DNA from: an uncultured Cryomorphaceae bacterium
Lineage (GTDB): Bacteria > Bacteroidota > Bacteroidia > Flavobacteriales > Schleiferiaceae
Length of the DNA: 34,645 bases
Assembly: GCA_937129395.1 (NCBI GenBank)
Contig: CAKZNE010000183.1
Coordinates: 1 to 34,645, forward strand
Reading direction: 5' to 3'
Shown here one piece after another: positions 16,245 through 25,738 of this stretch (within the stretch, counting starts at the first letter, position 1; each line of letters starts with the position of its first letter). The notes below the pieces were generated by a model that saw nothing but the letters and a program-made list of their open reading frames with translations, had not been told where the DNA came from and did no database searches. A program made the translations under genes and the position numbers.

Positions 16245-17406
16245 TTTTATATTTTGATTTTTTGCTTCCAGCGTATAGATCATAACGCACTAGCCAACTC
16301 TCTAATTTACCATTGAAAAGCTGAATTCTTTGTGAAGGTTTTAGGCCAATATTTTTTATTCCTTCTGAAGAAGAGGTAAAAATCCAAGCGCTATACCCAC
16401 CAAATTCTTGTTTCAGTGTATCTCCAATTCCACTATATAGTTCGGGAATATCGGCTTCCATTTTTTCACCATAAGGTGGATTAAACACCAAAAGCCCCTT
16501 ATCTTTAAAATCTTCATGCTTCTTAAATTTTAAGAAGTCCATTTTCTGAACAGAAATCTCATCTTCCATCAAAGCAGAACGAAGGTTTTTCTTCGATTTC
16601 ATAACAGATAAGGTATCCCTGTCATAACCCTCAATTTTAAAGTGAAAGTTTTTTTCCTTCGTCATAGCCTTCCCAAACAAGAGTTTAAAAAGATCCTCAT
16701 CGTAATTTTTCCATTTCTGAAATCCGAATTCTTTTCTAAAAATATTTGGAGCAATATTGTGAGCCATTAAAGCAGCCTCAATCAAAAGGGTTCCAGATCC
16801 ACACATAGGATCAATAAAGTTTTTCATGCCATCCCAACCCGCAAGAGATAAAATTCCCGCCGCTAAAACTTCACTAAGAGGAGCAATATTCGCATCTACT
16901 CGATATCCTCTTTTATGTAAGGATTGACCAGAACTATCTAAAGAAACCGTAACATTTTCATTGTGGATATGTACATTAATTCTGATGTCTGGATCGCTCG
17001 TATCCACGGAAGGCCTTTCATCGAATTTATCGCGAAAACGATCCACAATAGCATCCTTAGATTTTTGAGCAATAAAGAGACTATTTCTATACTGGCGGGC
17101 ATTTACAACAGCGTCGATTGCTATACTTTGATTAAAATCAAAATAATCTTCCCAAGGAATTGCATTGATTTTTTTATAAAGTTCTTGTTCGTTTCTAACT
17201 TTAAACTCAGCCAATGGAACGATTATTCTCAAGGCAGTTCTACACCACAAATTGGCCTTGTAAACGAAACCTAAGTCACCTTTAAACCGAACTCCTCTTT
17301 TTATAGTTTGTACATTTTGTGCACCTAACACTCTTAGCTCCTTAGCTAAAACGTCTTCCAAACCATGGTAGGTTTTGGCAATAATATTTAGGTTCTCAGG
17401 ATTCAA
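16237..17406 (-). CDS. THUMP-domain class I RNA methyltransferase (RlmL N-terminal/Trm14-like)
   Basis: Likely makes N2-methylguanosine in ribosomal or transfer RNA using S-adenosylmethionine. The N-terminal part, about residues 40-150, matches the THUMP RNA-binding domain. The methyltransferase core has DPMCGSGTLLIEAALMA as the SAM-binding loop and FNPPYGE as the catalytic NPPY motif. I prefer a TTG start at 17406 (reads MNPENLNIIAKTYHGLED), which leaves the usual few residues before the conserved IAKT. An ATG at 17436 would lengthen it by 10 residues and overlap the upstream gene by 41 bases. Likely one operon with the flanking minus-strand genes. Confidence 0.9.
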   Translation of the reverse strand: MNPENLNIIAKTYHGLEDVLAKELRVLGAQNVQTIKRGVRFKGDLGFVYKANLWCRTALRIIVPLAEFKVRNEQELYKKINAIPWEDYFDFNQSIAIDAVVNARQYRNSLFIAQKSKDAIVDRFRDKFDERPSVDTSDPDIRINVHIHNENVTVSLDSSGQSLHKRGYRVDANIAPLSEVLAAGILSLAGWDGMKNFIDPMCGSGTLLIEAALMAHNIAPNIFRKEFGFQKWKNYDEDLFKLLFGKAMTKEKNFHFKIEGYDRDTLSVMKSKKNLRSALMEDEISVQKMDFLKFKKHEDFKDKGLLVFNPPYGEKMEADIPELYSGIGDTLKQEFGGYSAWIFTSSSEGIKNIGLKPSQRIQLFNGKLESWLVRYDLYAGSKKSKYKSE

Positions 17407-17743
17407 TATCGAAGCTTTCAAATTTATAAGTAACATCCCCCTTTTCTTGGGTATTGCTTTGGGTAAAAATCACATCACTAGTTAAGGTGTCAGCGCCATT
17501 TAATTCGGCATATACCGTATCAATCCAAACTTTCTCATTTTGGAAAAAGCTTACTTTCAGACCTTTAATCTCCTTTTTATTGTCGGGAGATTTTATTTTC
17601 AGACTAAGTCCGTAAACACTATTGGAACCAAGTTTGGTTTCAAAAACTTCACTTTTTACCACATACTCCGCGGGTTCTATACTCGTTTCAGAACAAGAAT
17701 TCAAGGTAATTATCCCTAGTGCTAAATAGAATGTTTTTTTCAT
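17396..17743 (-). CDS. Small unknown lipoprotein
   Basis: This 115-residue protein has a lipoprotein signal MKKTFYLALGIITLNSC with Cys17 as the modified residue. The mature part alternates charged and hydrophobic residues in a beta-rich pattern and includes LGSNSVYGLSLKIKSP and GDVTYKFESFDIES. It resembles a small immunoglobulin-like envelope domain, but I recognise no family. It heads the minus-strand run of lipoprotein, RNA methyltransferase, glutamine cyclotransferase and priA. Confidence 0.75.
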   Translation of the reverse strand: MKKTFYLALGIITLNSCSETSIEPAEYVVKSEVFETKLGSNSVYGLSLKIKSPDNKKEIKGLKVSFFQNEKVWIDTVYAELNGADTLTSDVIFTQSNTQEKGDVTYKFESFDIES

Positions 17744-17869
17744 TGAAATAATATTTTGCTCGGCAAAGGTACTATTGTAAAAGCAGAATTAAGTCATTGT
17801 TGAAAATCTCCTTAGCAAGCAAGGACTATAAGTTCTAAAACAATAAAAAAATAATTTAGGTTTGTAAAT

Positions 17870-19657
17870 ATGAGCAATTTACATTTCCTCGATTGGGCCG
17901 TTATTATTGGTTTTATGAGCTTTTTCATTTTTATCGGAATTCGATATAAAGCAAAAGCGGGTAACAGTTTAAGTGACTTTTTTTTAGGAGGACGAAATCT
18001 ACCCTGGTATATCGCAGGAGTAAGCATGGTGGCTACCACTTTTGCCGCAGATACTCCTTTATGGGTAACGGAAAAAATTGCGCAACACGGAATCTCAGGA
18101 AACTGGTTGTGGTGGAATATGCTTATTGGAGGAATGTTTACCACCTTCTTTTTTGCAAGATTGTGGAGAAGAGCAAATATTCTTACCGAATTGGAACTGC
18201 TAGAAATTAGATATAGTGGCCCCATTGCCAAATGGTTACGTGGAGTGAAAGCGGTTTACCTAGGCCTTTTTATGAATACCGTTATTATTGGTTGGGTAAA
18301 CGCTGCCTTGATTACTATCCTTAAAATATTTTTTGAAGTTAATTATTGGACGGCCTTTGGAATAGTGGCACTCGCCATGGTTTTGGTAGCTATTTACAGC
18401 GCCCTTTCTGGTTTACTTGGAATTGCCATTACCGATTTTTTCCAATTTATAATCGCCATGGGTGGCTGCATAATTTTGGCCTATATCGTTTTAAATTCGC
18501 CAGAAGTGGGTGGAGTAGATGGACTAAAAGCAAAGCTTCCATCCTGGCGATTGGATTTATTCCCCAAAATTTCAGGAGCATCAGATTTAGCCATTGGAAC
18601 TTTTTCTTTATCCGCCGGAGCCTTCTTTTCTTATATGGCTGTACAGTGGTGGGCGAGTTGGTATCCTGGTTCTGAGCCGGGTGGTGGCGGATATATTTCC
18701 CAAAGAATGATGAGTGCTAAGGATGAGAAAAATGCCGTTTTCTCTAGTTTGTTTTTTCAAATTGCGCATTATTGTCTAAGACCATGGCCATGGATTATTG
18801 TGGGATTATGTGCCCTTGTTTTATATCCAGATTTACCAATTGCAGAATCCAGAAAAGGCTTTGTCTATATCATGCGAGACTTTCTTCCTGTTGGTTTAAA
18901 GGGGCTTTTGCTGGTAGGATTTTTCTCTGCTTATATGAGTACTATTTCCACCCAATTAAATTGGGGAGCAAGCTATCTTACCAACGATTTGTATAAAAGA
19001 TTTATGAGGCCAGAAGAGTCTTTCCCAACTAAAGAAGAGGCCCAAAAAACTTATGTCTTAGCTGGACGTGTCATAACCATTTTAATAATGATAATTGGAC
19101 TTGGAGTAAGCACTCTTATTGAAACCATAGACGAAGCAGCCCAATTTTTAATTGCTAGTGGAGCTGGACTGGGAATGGTTTTAATATTAAGATGGTATTG
19201 GTGGAGAATAAATGCTTGGAGCGAATTGATAGCCACTTTAGCACCTTTTTTAGGAATGCTTATTTCCAAAACAATTTTAAGAGACATTTTACCCGAATCC
19301 TTTTTTGAGCAAAATGGAGATTTCCTTTTCACTGTGGTATTTACATCCATTGCTTGGATTATCGCCACTTTAGTTACCAAACCTACGGACAGAAATGTTC
19401 TTTTGTCTTTTTACGAAAGAGTAAAACCAGGCGGTTGGTGGAAAGGTATACAGCCCAATGGAGAATCGAATAAAGGCCTAAATTATCTATTCGTTTGCTG
19501 GGTCTCTGGAGTTTTAATGGTGTATTCTGTGCTGTTCCTTTTGGGATATCTAATTTTTAAAGAGTGGACGTCCTTTACAATTTGGACAGCCGTTTTTGCC
19601 TTCAGTTTTGTTCTTTTGAGATGGTCCATGAAAAAAGCGGGCTTCTTTAATTCCTAG
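17870..19657 (+). CDS. Sodium:solute symporter (SSS family)
   Basis: Inner-membrane transporter that couples solute uptake to sodium; the substrate cannot be told from sequence. The 595-residue protein has about 13-14 hydrophobic segments. The N-terminal block SDFFLGGRNLPWYIAGVSMVATTFAADTP is the SSS signature around the first unwound helix, and FFSAYMSTISTQLNWGASYLTNDLY is the conserved Ser-containing sodium-site helix. A TAGGTTTG element ends 5 bases before the ATG, which would give an almost leaderless message if used. It is divergent from the minus-strand lipoprotein gene. Confidence 0.93.
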   Translation: MSNLHFLDWAVIIGFMSFFIFIGIRYKAKAGNSLSDFFLGGRNLPWYIAGVSMVATTFAADTPLWVTEKIAQHGISGNWLWWNMLIGGMFTTFFFARLWRRANILTELELLEIRYSGPIAKWLRGVKAVYLGLFMNTVIIGWVNAALITILKIFFEVNYWTAFGIVALAMVLVAIYSALSGLLGIAITDFFQFIIAMGGCIILAYIVLNSPEVGGVDGLKAKLPSWRLDLFPKISGASDLAIGTFSLSAGAFFSYMAVQWWASWYPGSEPGGGGYISQRMMSAKDEKNAVFSSLFFQIAHYCLRPWPWIIVGLCALVLYPDLPIAESRKGFVYIMRDFLPVGLKGLLLVGFFSAYMSTISTQLNWGASYLTNDLYKRFMRPEESFPTKEEAQKTYVLAGRVITILIMIIGLGVSTLIETIDEAAQFLIASGAGLGMVLILRWYWWRINAWSELIATLAPFLGMLISKTILRDILPESFFEQNGDFLFTVVFTSIAWIIATLVTKPTDRNVLLSFYERVKPGGWWKGIQPNGESNKGLNYLFVCWVSGVLMVYSVLFLLGYLIFKEWTSFTIWTAVFAFSFVLLRWSMKKAGFFNS

Positions 19658-19741
19658 CAACCAACATTATAATTATAGGTTTTCGGCTTAAGCCCAATTT
19701 TAAGATTTTACTATGCTTAAGTTTGCAAAAAATTAAAGGGC

Positions 19742-20527
19742 TTGGGAATTACAGAATACCTTTTATTATTTGGTGGTGGACTATTAGCAGGGATAATGAA
19801 CACCCTTGCTGGAAATGGTTCTGCCATTACTTTAAGCCTTCTTATATTTTTGGGACTTCCTCCTAATGTCGCTAACGCCACCAACAGAATCGGGGCCATG
19901 GTGCAAACGATAACAGCAGTTTTAAGTGTAAGGAAAACCCCTCGAACAAAGTTCATGTTCAAAGAAACTCAATGGTTTTTTATTCCTTCTCTTATTGGTT
20001 CTACCCTTGGTGCGTTTTTAGCTGTGAAAATCGATCCAGGAGTTTTGGAATTTATGATCGGCATCATAATGTTATTGTTGTTGGCGACCCTTTTAAATAA
20101 ACCTAAAAAGTGGCTAAAAGCGACCAACCTTGGTTCCAAATCAAAAACACTTTTAAATTGGTTTTTAATATTTCTGATTGGATTGTACGGGGGCTTTTTA
20201 CAAATGGGTATTGGAATTATGATCCTGAGTGTATTGGTCCTTTTAATGCAATACAGTTTAAAAGATGGAAATATTATAAAGCTGTTGCTTGCCATGGTTT
20301 TCCTTATTCCTGCCTTTTTTGTTTTTCTTGGTAGTGGGGAAATGCAATGGAAACCTGGTGTGGCCTTAGCTTGCGGACAAGCAATTGGGGCCGTTATTGG
20401 TGCCAGATATATTTTATTTTTGCCTAAGGCCAATACCTATGTAAGATGGTTGCTTATTGTGATTTTAAGTATATCTTCCATCGTTATGCTGCAATTGCAC
20501 ACATTATTATTTAATTTGTTTCAATAA
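19742..20527 (+). CDS. TauE/SafE family sulfite/anion exporter (TTG start)
   Basis: Membrane permease of the TauE/SafE (DUF81) family, members of which export sulfite or organosulfonates. The 261-residue protein has two repeated halves with about eight helices. The half-signatures GGLLAGIMNTLAGNGSAITL with LGLPPNVANATNR, and later GLYGGFLQMGIGIMIL, are visible. TTG at 19742 gives a short N-terminus directly before the first helix. It sits about 10 kb from the sulfite dehydrogenase operon, and a shared role in sulfite handling is possible but unproven. Confidence 0.9.
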   Translation: MGITEYLLLFGGGLLAGIMNTLAGNGSAITLSLLIFLGLPPNVANATNRIGAMVQTITAVLSVRKTPRTKFMFKETQWFFIPSLIGSTLGAFLAVKIDPGVLEFMIGIIMLLLLATLLNKPKKWLKATNLGSKSKTLLNWFLIFLIGLYGGFLQMGIGIMILSVLVLLMQYSLKDGNIIKLLLAMVFLIPAFFVFLGSGEMQWKPGVALACGQAIGAVIGARYILFLPKANTYVRWLLIVILSISSIVMLQLHTLLFNLFQ

Positions 20528-20535
20528 TTAGAATT

Positions 20536-21273
20536 ATGAGTTCGGAAGACTGGTTTGAATCTTGGTTTAATACAAGCTATTACCATAAGCTGTATGCTCA
20601 TCGCGATGATACAGAGGCTCAATTGTTTATCTCCAATGTTTTGCGAGCTTTGCCTATAAGCCCAAAATGTAAACTCTTGGATTTGGCATGCGGGCGTGGT
20701 AGACATTCCATTTTCTTAAATGATAATAATTGCGATGTTATTGGTTTGGATTTATCCGAAAAGAACATTGAATTTGCCAAAACTTACGAGTCGGAAAGAT
20801 TAAAGTTTGAGGTAGGGGATATGCGCGAAGAATTTGGAAATCAACGTTTTGATTATATTTTTAATCTCTTCACCAGTTTTGGTTATTTTCAAGATAAAGA
20901 AGATAATAGTAGAGCTTGTCAATCCATCCATAAAGCACTAAAACCCGGAGGGAAGCTTGTGCTGGATTTCATGAATGTGAATAAGGTAAAATTGGGATTG
21001 GTAAAGGAAGAAATCAAATTAGTGGAAGGAGTTGAGTTTCATATTGAGCGATTTATTCGATCCAATAAAGTGGTAAAGAAAATTTCTTTTCAAGATAAAG
21101 GCCAGGATTTTAATTACGAAGAGCAAGTACAATTATTGGAATTGTCTGATTTTGAAGAGCTTTTTGCTAAATCAGATTTGAAAATAGAAAACACCTATGG
21201 AGATTTCAATTTAAAAGATTTTGACCCCATAAATTCAGAACGATTGATTTTATTTGCGTCCAGAAAATTATGA
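20536..21273 (+). CDS. Class I SAM-dependent methyltransferase
   Basis: The Rossmann-like methyltransferase motif I is LLDLACGRGRHS (47-58). It is followed by the acidic strand end GLDLSEKNIEFA and by FEVGDMREEF and DYIFNLFTSFGYF, which form motifs II-IV. The 245-residue protein is of the type annotated as a generic methyltransferase; no substrate is evident. It lies 8 bases after the TauE gene and overlaps the ZIP transporter gene by 4 bases (ATGA), so the three are probably co-transcribed. Confidence 0.88.
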   Translation: MSSEDWFESWFNTSYYHKLYAHRDDTEAQLFISNVLRALPISPKCKLLDLACGRGRHSIFLNDNNCDVIGLDLSEKNIEFAKTYESERLKFEVGDMREEFGNQRFDYIFNLFTSFGYFQDKEDNSRACQSIHKALKPGGKLVLDFMNVNKVKLGLVKEEIKLVEGVEFHIERFIRSNKVVKKISFQDKGQDFNYEEQVQLLELSDFEELFAKSDLKIENTYGDFNLKDFDPINSERLILFASRKL

Positions 21274-21974
21274 TAGATTCCCTCATACTTATTGCCTCTG
21301 TAGCGCTTGGAAGTTTAATCGCTTACCTTTTAAAATCTTCCAAGAATAAATCACTAAAAATTCTTCTTACTTTTAGTGGTGCCTACTTATTAAGTGTGGG
21401 GCTTTTGCATTTGTTACCCGAAATTTACGACGGTCATAATCACAGTATGGGCCTTTATATTATGGGTGGTGTCCTTATCCAATTGATACTCGAATTTTTT
21501 AGTATGGGCGTAGAACACGGTCATGCTCACACCGAGCTTTTTAAAAACAAAGGAATCCCCATCGCCATTATTCTCAGTCTTTTTGTTCATGCCTTTATGG
21601 AAAGTTTACCCATTTCTTTGCATACAGATCACGGACATAGTAATTCCTTCCTTTGGGCTATTGTGGTGCACAAACTCCCTGTAAGTATTATTTTATTTTT
21701 AATGATTTCCGAAGTATTTCAATCCAAATGGAAAATTGCATTCTATATGCTTGCCTTTGCTTTAATTGCTCCACTTGGGGTTTTTGTAGGAGGTTATTTT
21801 GAGTTTTTAGCAGACTATTATCGTGAAATTACAGCTTTGGTTCTGGGAATATTTTTACATATTTCCACCACCATTTTATTTGAAGCCACACAATCTCATA
21901 GCTTCAATATTATTAAGTTTATAACCACACTTGCCGCTGTGGCTATAGCTTGGTTAAGCGCTTCTTCCCATTAA
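21270..21974 (+). CDS. ZIP family divalent metal transporter
   Basis: Probable importer of zinc, iron or a similar metal across the inner membrane. The 234-residue protein has about eight helices. The metal-binding helix carries His107 and Glu111 in VHAFMESLPIS, and the next carries His134 in VVHKLPVS, the usual ZIP transport residues. A histidine-rich loop HGHAH (83-87) and the HTDHGHS segment are likely metal-sensing or metal-collecting sites. Translation is coupled to the methyltransferase by the ATGA overlap. Confidence 0.9.
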   Translation: MIDSLILIASVALGSLIAYLLKSSKNKSLKILLTFSGAYLLSVGLLHLLPEIYDGHNHSMGLYIMGGVLIQLILEFFSMGVEHGHAHTELFKNKGIPIAIILSLFVHAFMESLPISLHTDHGHSNSFLWAIVVHKLPVSIILFLMISEVFQSKWKIAFYMLAFALIAPLGVFVGGYFEFLADYYREITALVLGIFLHISTTILFEATQSHSFNIIKFITTLAAVAIAWLSASSH

Positions 21975-22146
21975 TCAATATTCTCCTTTTCTGCTTTTAT
22001 AAGAGTATAATGGAGATTGAGGACTTCATAGAAATTAGCAATCGACATTATTCACCATGGACAACAGAATGCTTATTTTTGTCCTCGCTATCAAAATAAA
22101 AAAAGGATAGTTAAATCAAATAAGTAATTAAATAAAACAAAATAGA

Positions 22147-22779
22147 ATGGCTGTACTTGTAGGAAAAAAAGCCCCAGTTTTCAATGCTTCTGCTGTAATT
22201 AACGGAGGAGAAATCGTAGAAAATTTTAGCTTAGAGCAATATGCTGGAAGCAAGCATGTAATATTATTCTTTTATCCAAAGGATTTTACTTTTGTTTGTC
22301 CAACAGAACTTCATGCATTTCAATCTAGGTTGGAAGAATTTGAAAAATTAGGAGTAGCAGTAGTTGCTTGTTCTACAGATACAGAACAATCCCACTGGGG
22401 TTGGTTGCAATTATCAAAAAAAGAAGGTGGAATTAAAGGGGTTACATATCCTATTGTAGCAGATACCAACAAAACCATTTCTGCAAATTTTGACGTTTTA
22501 GCCGGAAACTACTTTTTTGACGAAAACGAAGAAATGCAAGCTGAAGGGGAAATGATAGCTTACCGTGGTCTTTTTCTTATCGACAAAGAAGGTATTGTAC
22601 GTCACCAATTGGTAAATGATTTGCCATTAGGTCGTAATGTTGATGAAGCTTTACGTATGGTAAAGGCCTTGCAGTTTGTTGAAAATAATGGAGAGGTTTG
22701 TCCAGCAGATTGGAATGAAGGAAAATCTGGAATGAACGCGACTCATGATGGTGTAGCTTCTTATTTAAGCGAAAACTAG
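22147..22779 (+). CDS. Typical 2-Cys peroxiredoxin (AhpC/Prx1 type)
   Basis: Thiol peroxidase that reduces hydrogen peroxide and organic peroxides in the cytoplasm. The peroxidatic Cys51 is in DFTFVCPTE and the resolving Cys185 in GEVCPADW. The 210-residue length is normal, and an acidic insert before residue 135 (DENEEMQAEGEM) looks like the Bacteroidetes form. It is a single-gene unit: ~170 bases of non-coding DNA precede it and a strong terminator follows. Confidence 0.96.
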   Translation: MAVLVGKKAPVFNASAVINGGEIVENFSLEQYAGSKHVILFFYPKDFTFVCPTELHAFQSRLEEFEKLGVAVVACSTDTEQSHWGWLQLSKKEGGIKGVTYPIVADTNKTISANFDVLAGNYFFDENEEMQAEGEMIAYRGLFLIDKEGIVRHQLVNDLPLGRNVDEALRMVKALQFVENNGEVCPADWNEGKSGMNATHDGVASYLSEN

Positions 22780-22799
22780 AATACCTCTAAAGAGTATTT

Positions 22800-22836
22800 A
22801 AAAGGCGGTTCCATTTGGTTCCGCCTTTTTGTTTTT
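22800..22836 (+). terminator. Rho-independent terminator of the peroxiredoxin gene
   Basis: Arms AAAAGGCGG (22800-22808) and CCGCCTTTT (22821-22829) form a 9-bp stem followed by TTTTTGTTTTT. It lies 20 bases beyond the stop codon. Confidence 0.88.
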
Positions 22837-22953
22837 ATGGATTTTTAAATCCTTTGGTGAAAACAGAAATATCCAGAAAAGGAAGGCCCAGTATCATTCG
22901 AATTAATTTTCTTTGTTTTTCATTAAGATACATCTCAGTTAAAAATATATAGC

Positions 22954-24984
22954 ATGATAAATCCATTATTGGAAAAGTTTGAAACTCCATTTGAAACAGC
23001 CCCATTTCATCTTATTAAAGAGGAGCATTTTTTACCAGCCATTGAAGAAGGAATTAAAAGAGCCAAAAAGGAAGTTTCAGAAATCGTCAACAATCCGGCG
23101 GAAGCCACTTTTGAAAATACCATCGAAGCCTTGGAGGCTGGTGGAAATTTGGTAGGAACAGTTGCCGAAATATTTTTCAACCTAAACTCAGCAGAAACCA
23201 ATGATAAAATTCAAGAATTAGCACACAGTATTTCTCCTTTGCTTACCGAATATGGAAATGACATTATGCTAAACGAAGAATTGTTTAAAAGAGTGAAATC
23301 AGTTTACGATAAAAGGGAAACCCTAAATCTTGGAAAGGAAGAAAGCATGCTTTTGGATAAAACCTATTTGGGATTTAGCAGAAATGGAGCCTTATTAAAT
23401 GAAGAAGATAAAAACGAATTAAGGGAAATTGACAAAAAGTTATCTGGACTTTCCCTAAAATTTGGAGAAAATGTATTGGCCGAAACCAATGCCTTTGAAT
23501 TACTTGTTGATGATGAAAAAGATTTAAAAGGATTGCCAGATGGAGCCATTGAAGCAGCTGCAGATACGGCTAAGGATGCGGGAAAAGAAGGATGGTTGTT
23601 CAATCTACAATACCCAAGTTATATTCCCTTTGTTACTTATGCAGATAATAGAAGTTTAAGGGAAAAAATGACCCTTGCCTTTGGTAGTAGAGCCTTTAAA
23701 GGGGATGAGTTTGATAATAAGGAAAATGTAAAGGCTATTGCCCAATTGAGATACAAACGTGCACAATTGTTGGGTTTTAAAAATCATGCGGATTATGTTT
23801 TGCAAAGAAGGATGGCCGAAAATGCAGAAACTGTAAATGGATTTTTGAAAAATATTTTGGAAGCCGCAAAACCTGCAGGGGTAGAGGAAGTAAAGAAACT
23901 AAATGCCTTTGCTAAAGAATTGGATGGTGCAGAAAATATTCAGAAATGGGATTTTGCCTACTATAATGAAAAGCTAAAACAAAAGGAATATGAAATTGAT
24001 GATGAGATTTTAAAACCCTATTTCAAACTTGAAAATGTAATACAAGGTGCTTTTCATGTAGCCAAAAAACTTTATGGAATCGAATTTATAGAAAATGATG
24101 ATATTCCAAAATACCATGAAGATGTAATTTGTTATGAGGTGTTGGATAAAGATCAAAGTCACCTTGCTGCTTTTTATGCAGATTTTTTCCCTCGTTCCGG
24201 AAAAAGAAACGGGGCTTGGATGACCAGTTACCGATCTCAAAAAATGCAAGGATCGAAAAATATCAGACCTCATATTAGTATTGTTTGCAATTTCACCAAA
24301 CCTACTTCGAGCAAACCCTCATTACTAACCTTTCAAGAAGTAACCACCTTGTTTCACGAATTTGGTCACGCCCTACACGGAATACTGGCCAATGGAAAAT
24401 ATGGAAGCTTAAGCGGAACAAGTGTTTTTTGGGATTTTGTAGAACTTCCTTCTCAAGTAATGGAAAACTGGTGCTATGAAAAAGAATGCCTGGATTTATT
24501 CGCAAAGCATTATAAAACTGGAGAATTGATTCCTGAAGATTTAGTTCAAAAATTAAGAAATAGCGCCACCTTTATGGAGGGTTATGCCACTGTAAGGCAA
24601 GTTGGTTTGGCAAGTTTAGATATGGCATGGCATGGGGTAAATCCAAATCATATTTCAGATGTTTCCGAATACGAAAAACAAATTTTGGAAAACACAGACT
24701 TATTACCTGGAATAACATCTAGCAATACATCTTGTGCCTTTTCACACATTTTTCAAGGAGGTTATTCTGCTGGCTACTACAGTTATAAATGGGCAGAAGT
24801 TTTGGATGCCGATGCTTTTGAATATTTCAAAGAAAAGGGTATTTTTAGCCAAGAAGTAGCTCAGAAATTCAGAAAATTATTGTCCTCTGGTGGTAGTGTA
24901 AAACCTATGGATTTGTACAAAGAATTTAGAGGACAAGAGCCAGATCCCAAAGCCCTATTGAGAAGAGCGGGATTAATTAAATAA
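22954..24984 (+). CDS. dcp: M3 family metallopeptidase, peptidyl-dipeptidase Dcp type
   Basis: Zinc peptidase that trims dipeptides or short oligopeptides, probably in the cytoplasm since no signal peptide is seen. The 676-residue length fits Dcp and oligopeptidase A. The zinc site is HEFGH (468-472), with the third ligand Glu497 in FVELPSQ, the spacing expected for M3. The N-terminus (INPLLEKFETPFETAPFHLIKEEHF with FENTIEALE) aligns well by eye with Dcp. A small membrane protein gene follows 6 bases after the stop. Confidence 0.93.
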   Translation: MINPLLEKFETPFETAPFHLIKEEHFLPAIEEGIKRAKKEVSEIVNNPAEATFENTIEALEAGGNLVGTVAEIFFNLNSAETNDKIQELAHSISPLLTEYGNDIMLNEELFKRVKSVYDKRETLNLGKEESMLLDKTYLGFSRNGALLNEEDKNELREIDKKLSGLSLKFGENVLAETNAFELLVDDEKDLKGLPDGAIEAAADTAKDAGKEGWLFNLQYPSYIPFVTYADNRSLREKMTLAFGSRAFKGDEFDNKENVKAIAQLRYKRAQLLGFKNHADYVLQRRMAENAETVNGFLKNILEAAKPAGVEEVKKLNAFAKELDGAENIQKWDFAYYNEKLKQKEYEIDDEILKPYFKLENVIQGAFHVAKKLYGIEFIENDDIPKYHEDVICYEVLDKDQSHLAAFYADFFPRSGKRNGAWMTSYRSQKMQGSKNIRPHISIVCNFTKPTSSKPSLLTFQEVTTLFHEFGHALHGILANGKYGSLSGTSVFWDFVELPSQVMENWCYEKECLDLFAKHYKTGELIPEDLVQKLRNSATFMEGYATVRQVGLASLDMAWHGVNPNHISDVSEYEKQILENTDLLPGITSSNTSCAFSHIFQGGYSAGYYSYKWAEVLDADAFEYFKEKGIFSQEVAQKFRKLLSSGGSVKPMDLYKEFRGQEPDPKALLRRAGLIK

Positions 24985-24990
24985 AATCAA

Positions 24991-25356
24991 ATGCGAATTA
25001 ATATTACTGCTTTGCTTTCCTTGTGTGCCTTGTTTTTGTATGGAGATCAGGGAGCTTTAAGAGCAGCAGGAATCGGTGGACTTGTAATTGTTTTACTTCC
25101 TATAATGGCGGTAATAGCCATTTTATTCATCATAGCTACAGTAGATCGTTTTGTAAAACCAAATGCACTTTCTGCCAGAATGATGAAATATAATGGCGGG
25201 ATGCTTATGTTTTTAATTTTTGTTTTATTGTCTCTTTTTGAGTCCGTAAACCCGCTTTATATTTCTTTAATTGCCCTGGAGTTTGTTTTGGCTTTTATCC
25301 TTTTTCTAAACTGGAAACACAGGGCTAAAATCCCTCCAAAAGATGTTGAGAAATGA
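24991..25356 (+). CDS. Small unknown membrane protein
   Basis: This 121-residue protein appears to have about four hydrophobic helices (near 4-16, 27-48, 69-85 and 90-107) and a short basic tail, WKHRAKIPPKDVEK. I recognise no family. It begins 6 bases after dcp and overlaps the following DUF1801 gene by 4 bases (ATGA), so it is probably part of the same operon. Confidence 0.7.
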   Translation: MRINITALLSLCALFLYGDQGALRAAGIGGLVIVLLPIMAVIAILFIIATVDRFVKPNALSARMMKYNGGMLMFLIFVLLSLFESVNPLYISLIALEFVLAFILFLNWKHRAKIPPKDVEK

Positions 25357-25724
25357 AAGAAGTGGAGGATTTTATTTTCGCGAAAGAAGGAGGACAAAGG
25401 GATCTTCTTCTTTTTCTCCATAATTTATTAGTTGAGGAATATCAATTGGTTTCCAAAATAAGGTATAAAATTCCCTTTTATGATAAAAATTCTTGGCTCT
25501 TTTACCTAAGTCCCCTTAAAAATGGAGCTGTAGATTTTGCCGTAATCCGTGCCTCAGAATTAACCGAGGCGAAAGAACTATTAGATTTCAAAAAAAGGAA
25601 ACAAGTGGCGAGCTTGGAATTGAATCCCAATGAAGACCTTCCCGAAAATGAAATTCGAGCTGTAATTAAGGCTGCTTTAAGTTTGGATGAGAAATCTCCC
25701 TATAAAGGGCCCCGAAAAAAATAG
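25353..25724 (+). CDS. DUF1801 domain protein (YdhG-like)
   Basis: This 123-residue soluble protein matches the DUF1801 pattern: an opening helix pair, then SKIRYKIPFYDKNSWLFYLSPLKNGAVDFAVIR, and a basic end PYKGPRKK. The biochemical role of this family is not established. It overlaps the membrane protein gene upstream and is followed 14 bases later by another small membrane protein gene. Confidence 0.8.
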   Translation: MKEVEDFIFAKEGGQRDLLLFLHNLLVEEYQLVSKIRYKIPFYDKNSWLFYLSPLKNGAVDFAVIRASELTEAKELLDFKKRKQVASLELNPNEDLPENEIRAVIKAALSLDEKSPYKGPRKK

Positions 25725-25738
25725 TAAAATTAAAACCC

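Noticed and set aside
17812-18231. 139-codon minus-strand frame opposite the start of the sodium symporter
   Set aside because: It lies opposite well-conserved symporter signature sequence and has no recognisable features of its own.
19685-19694. Palindrome GGCTTAAGCC after the symporter gene, considered as a terminator
   Set aside because: It allows only a 3-bp stem with a 4-base loop and lacks a clean T run on either strand, so it is too weak to call.
19969-20433. Long minus-strand open frame opposite the TauE/SafE gene
   Set aside because: It mirrors a hydrophobic plus-strand gene with clear family motifs. The minus translation shows no domain logic.
22074-22081. TATTTTTG as the -7 element of the peroxiredoxin promoter
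   Set aside because: No TTG lies 17-23 bases upstream, so I did not list it as a promoter.
22010-22099. 29-codon frame between the ZIP transporter and peroxiredoxin genes (starts MEIEDFIEISNRHY)
   Set aside because: It is short, isolated and lies in what is probably the peroxiredoxin promoter region. Nothing supports it as a gene beyond an ATG and a stop.
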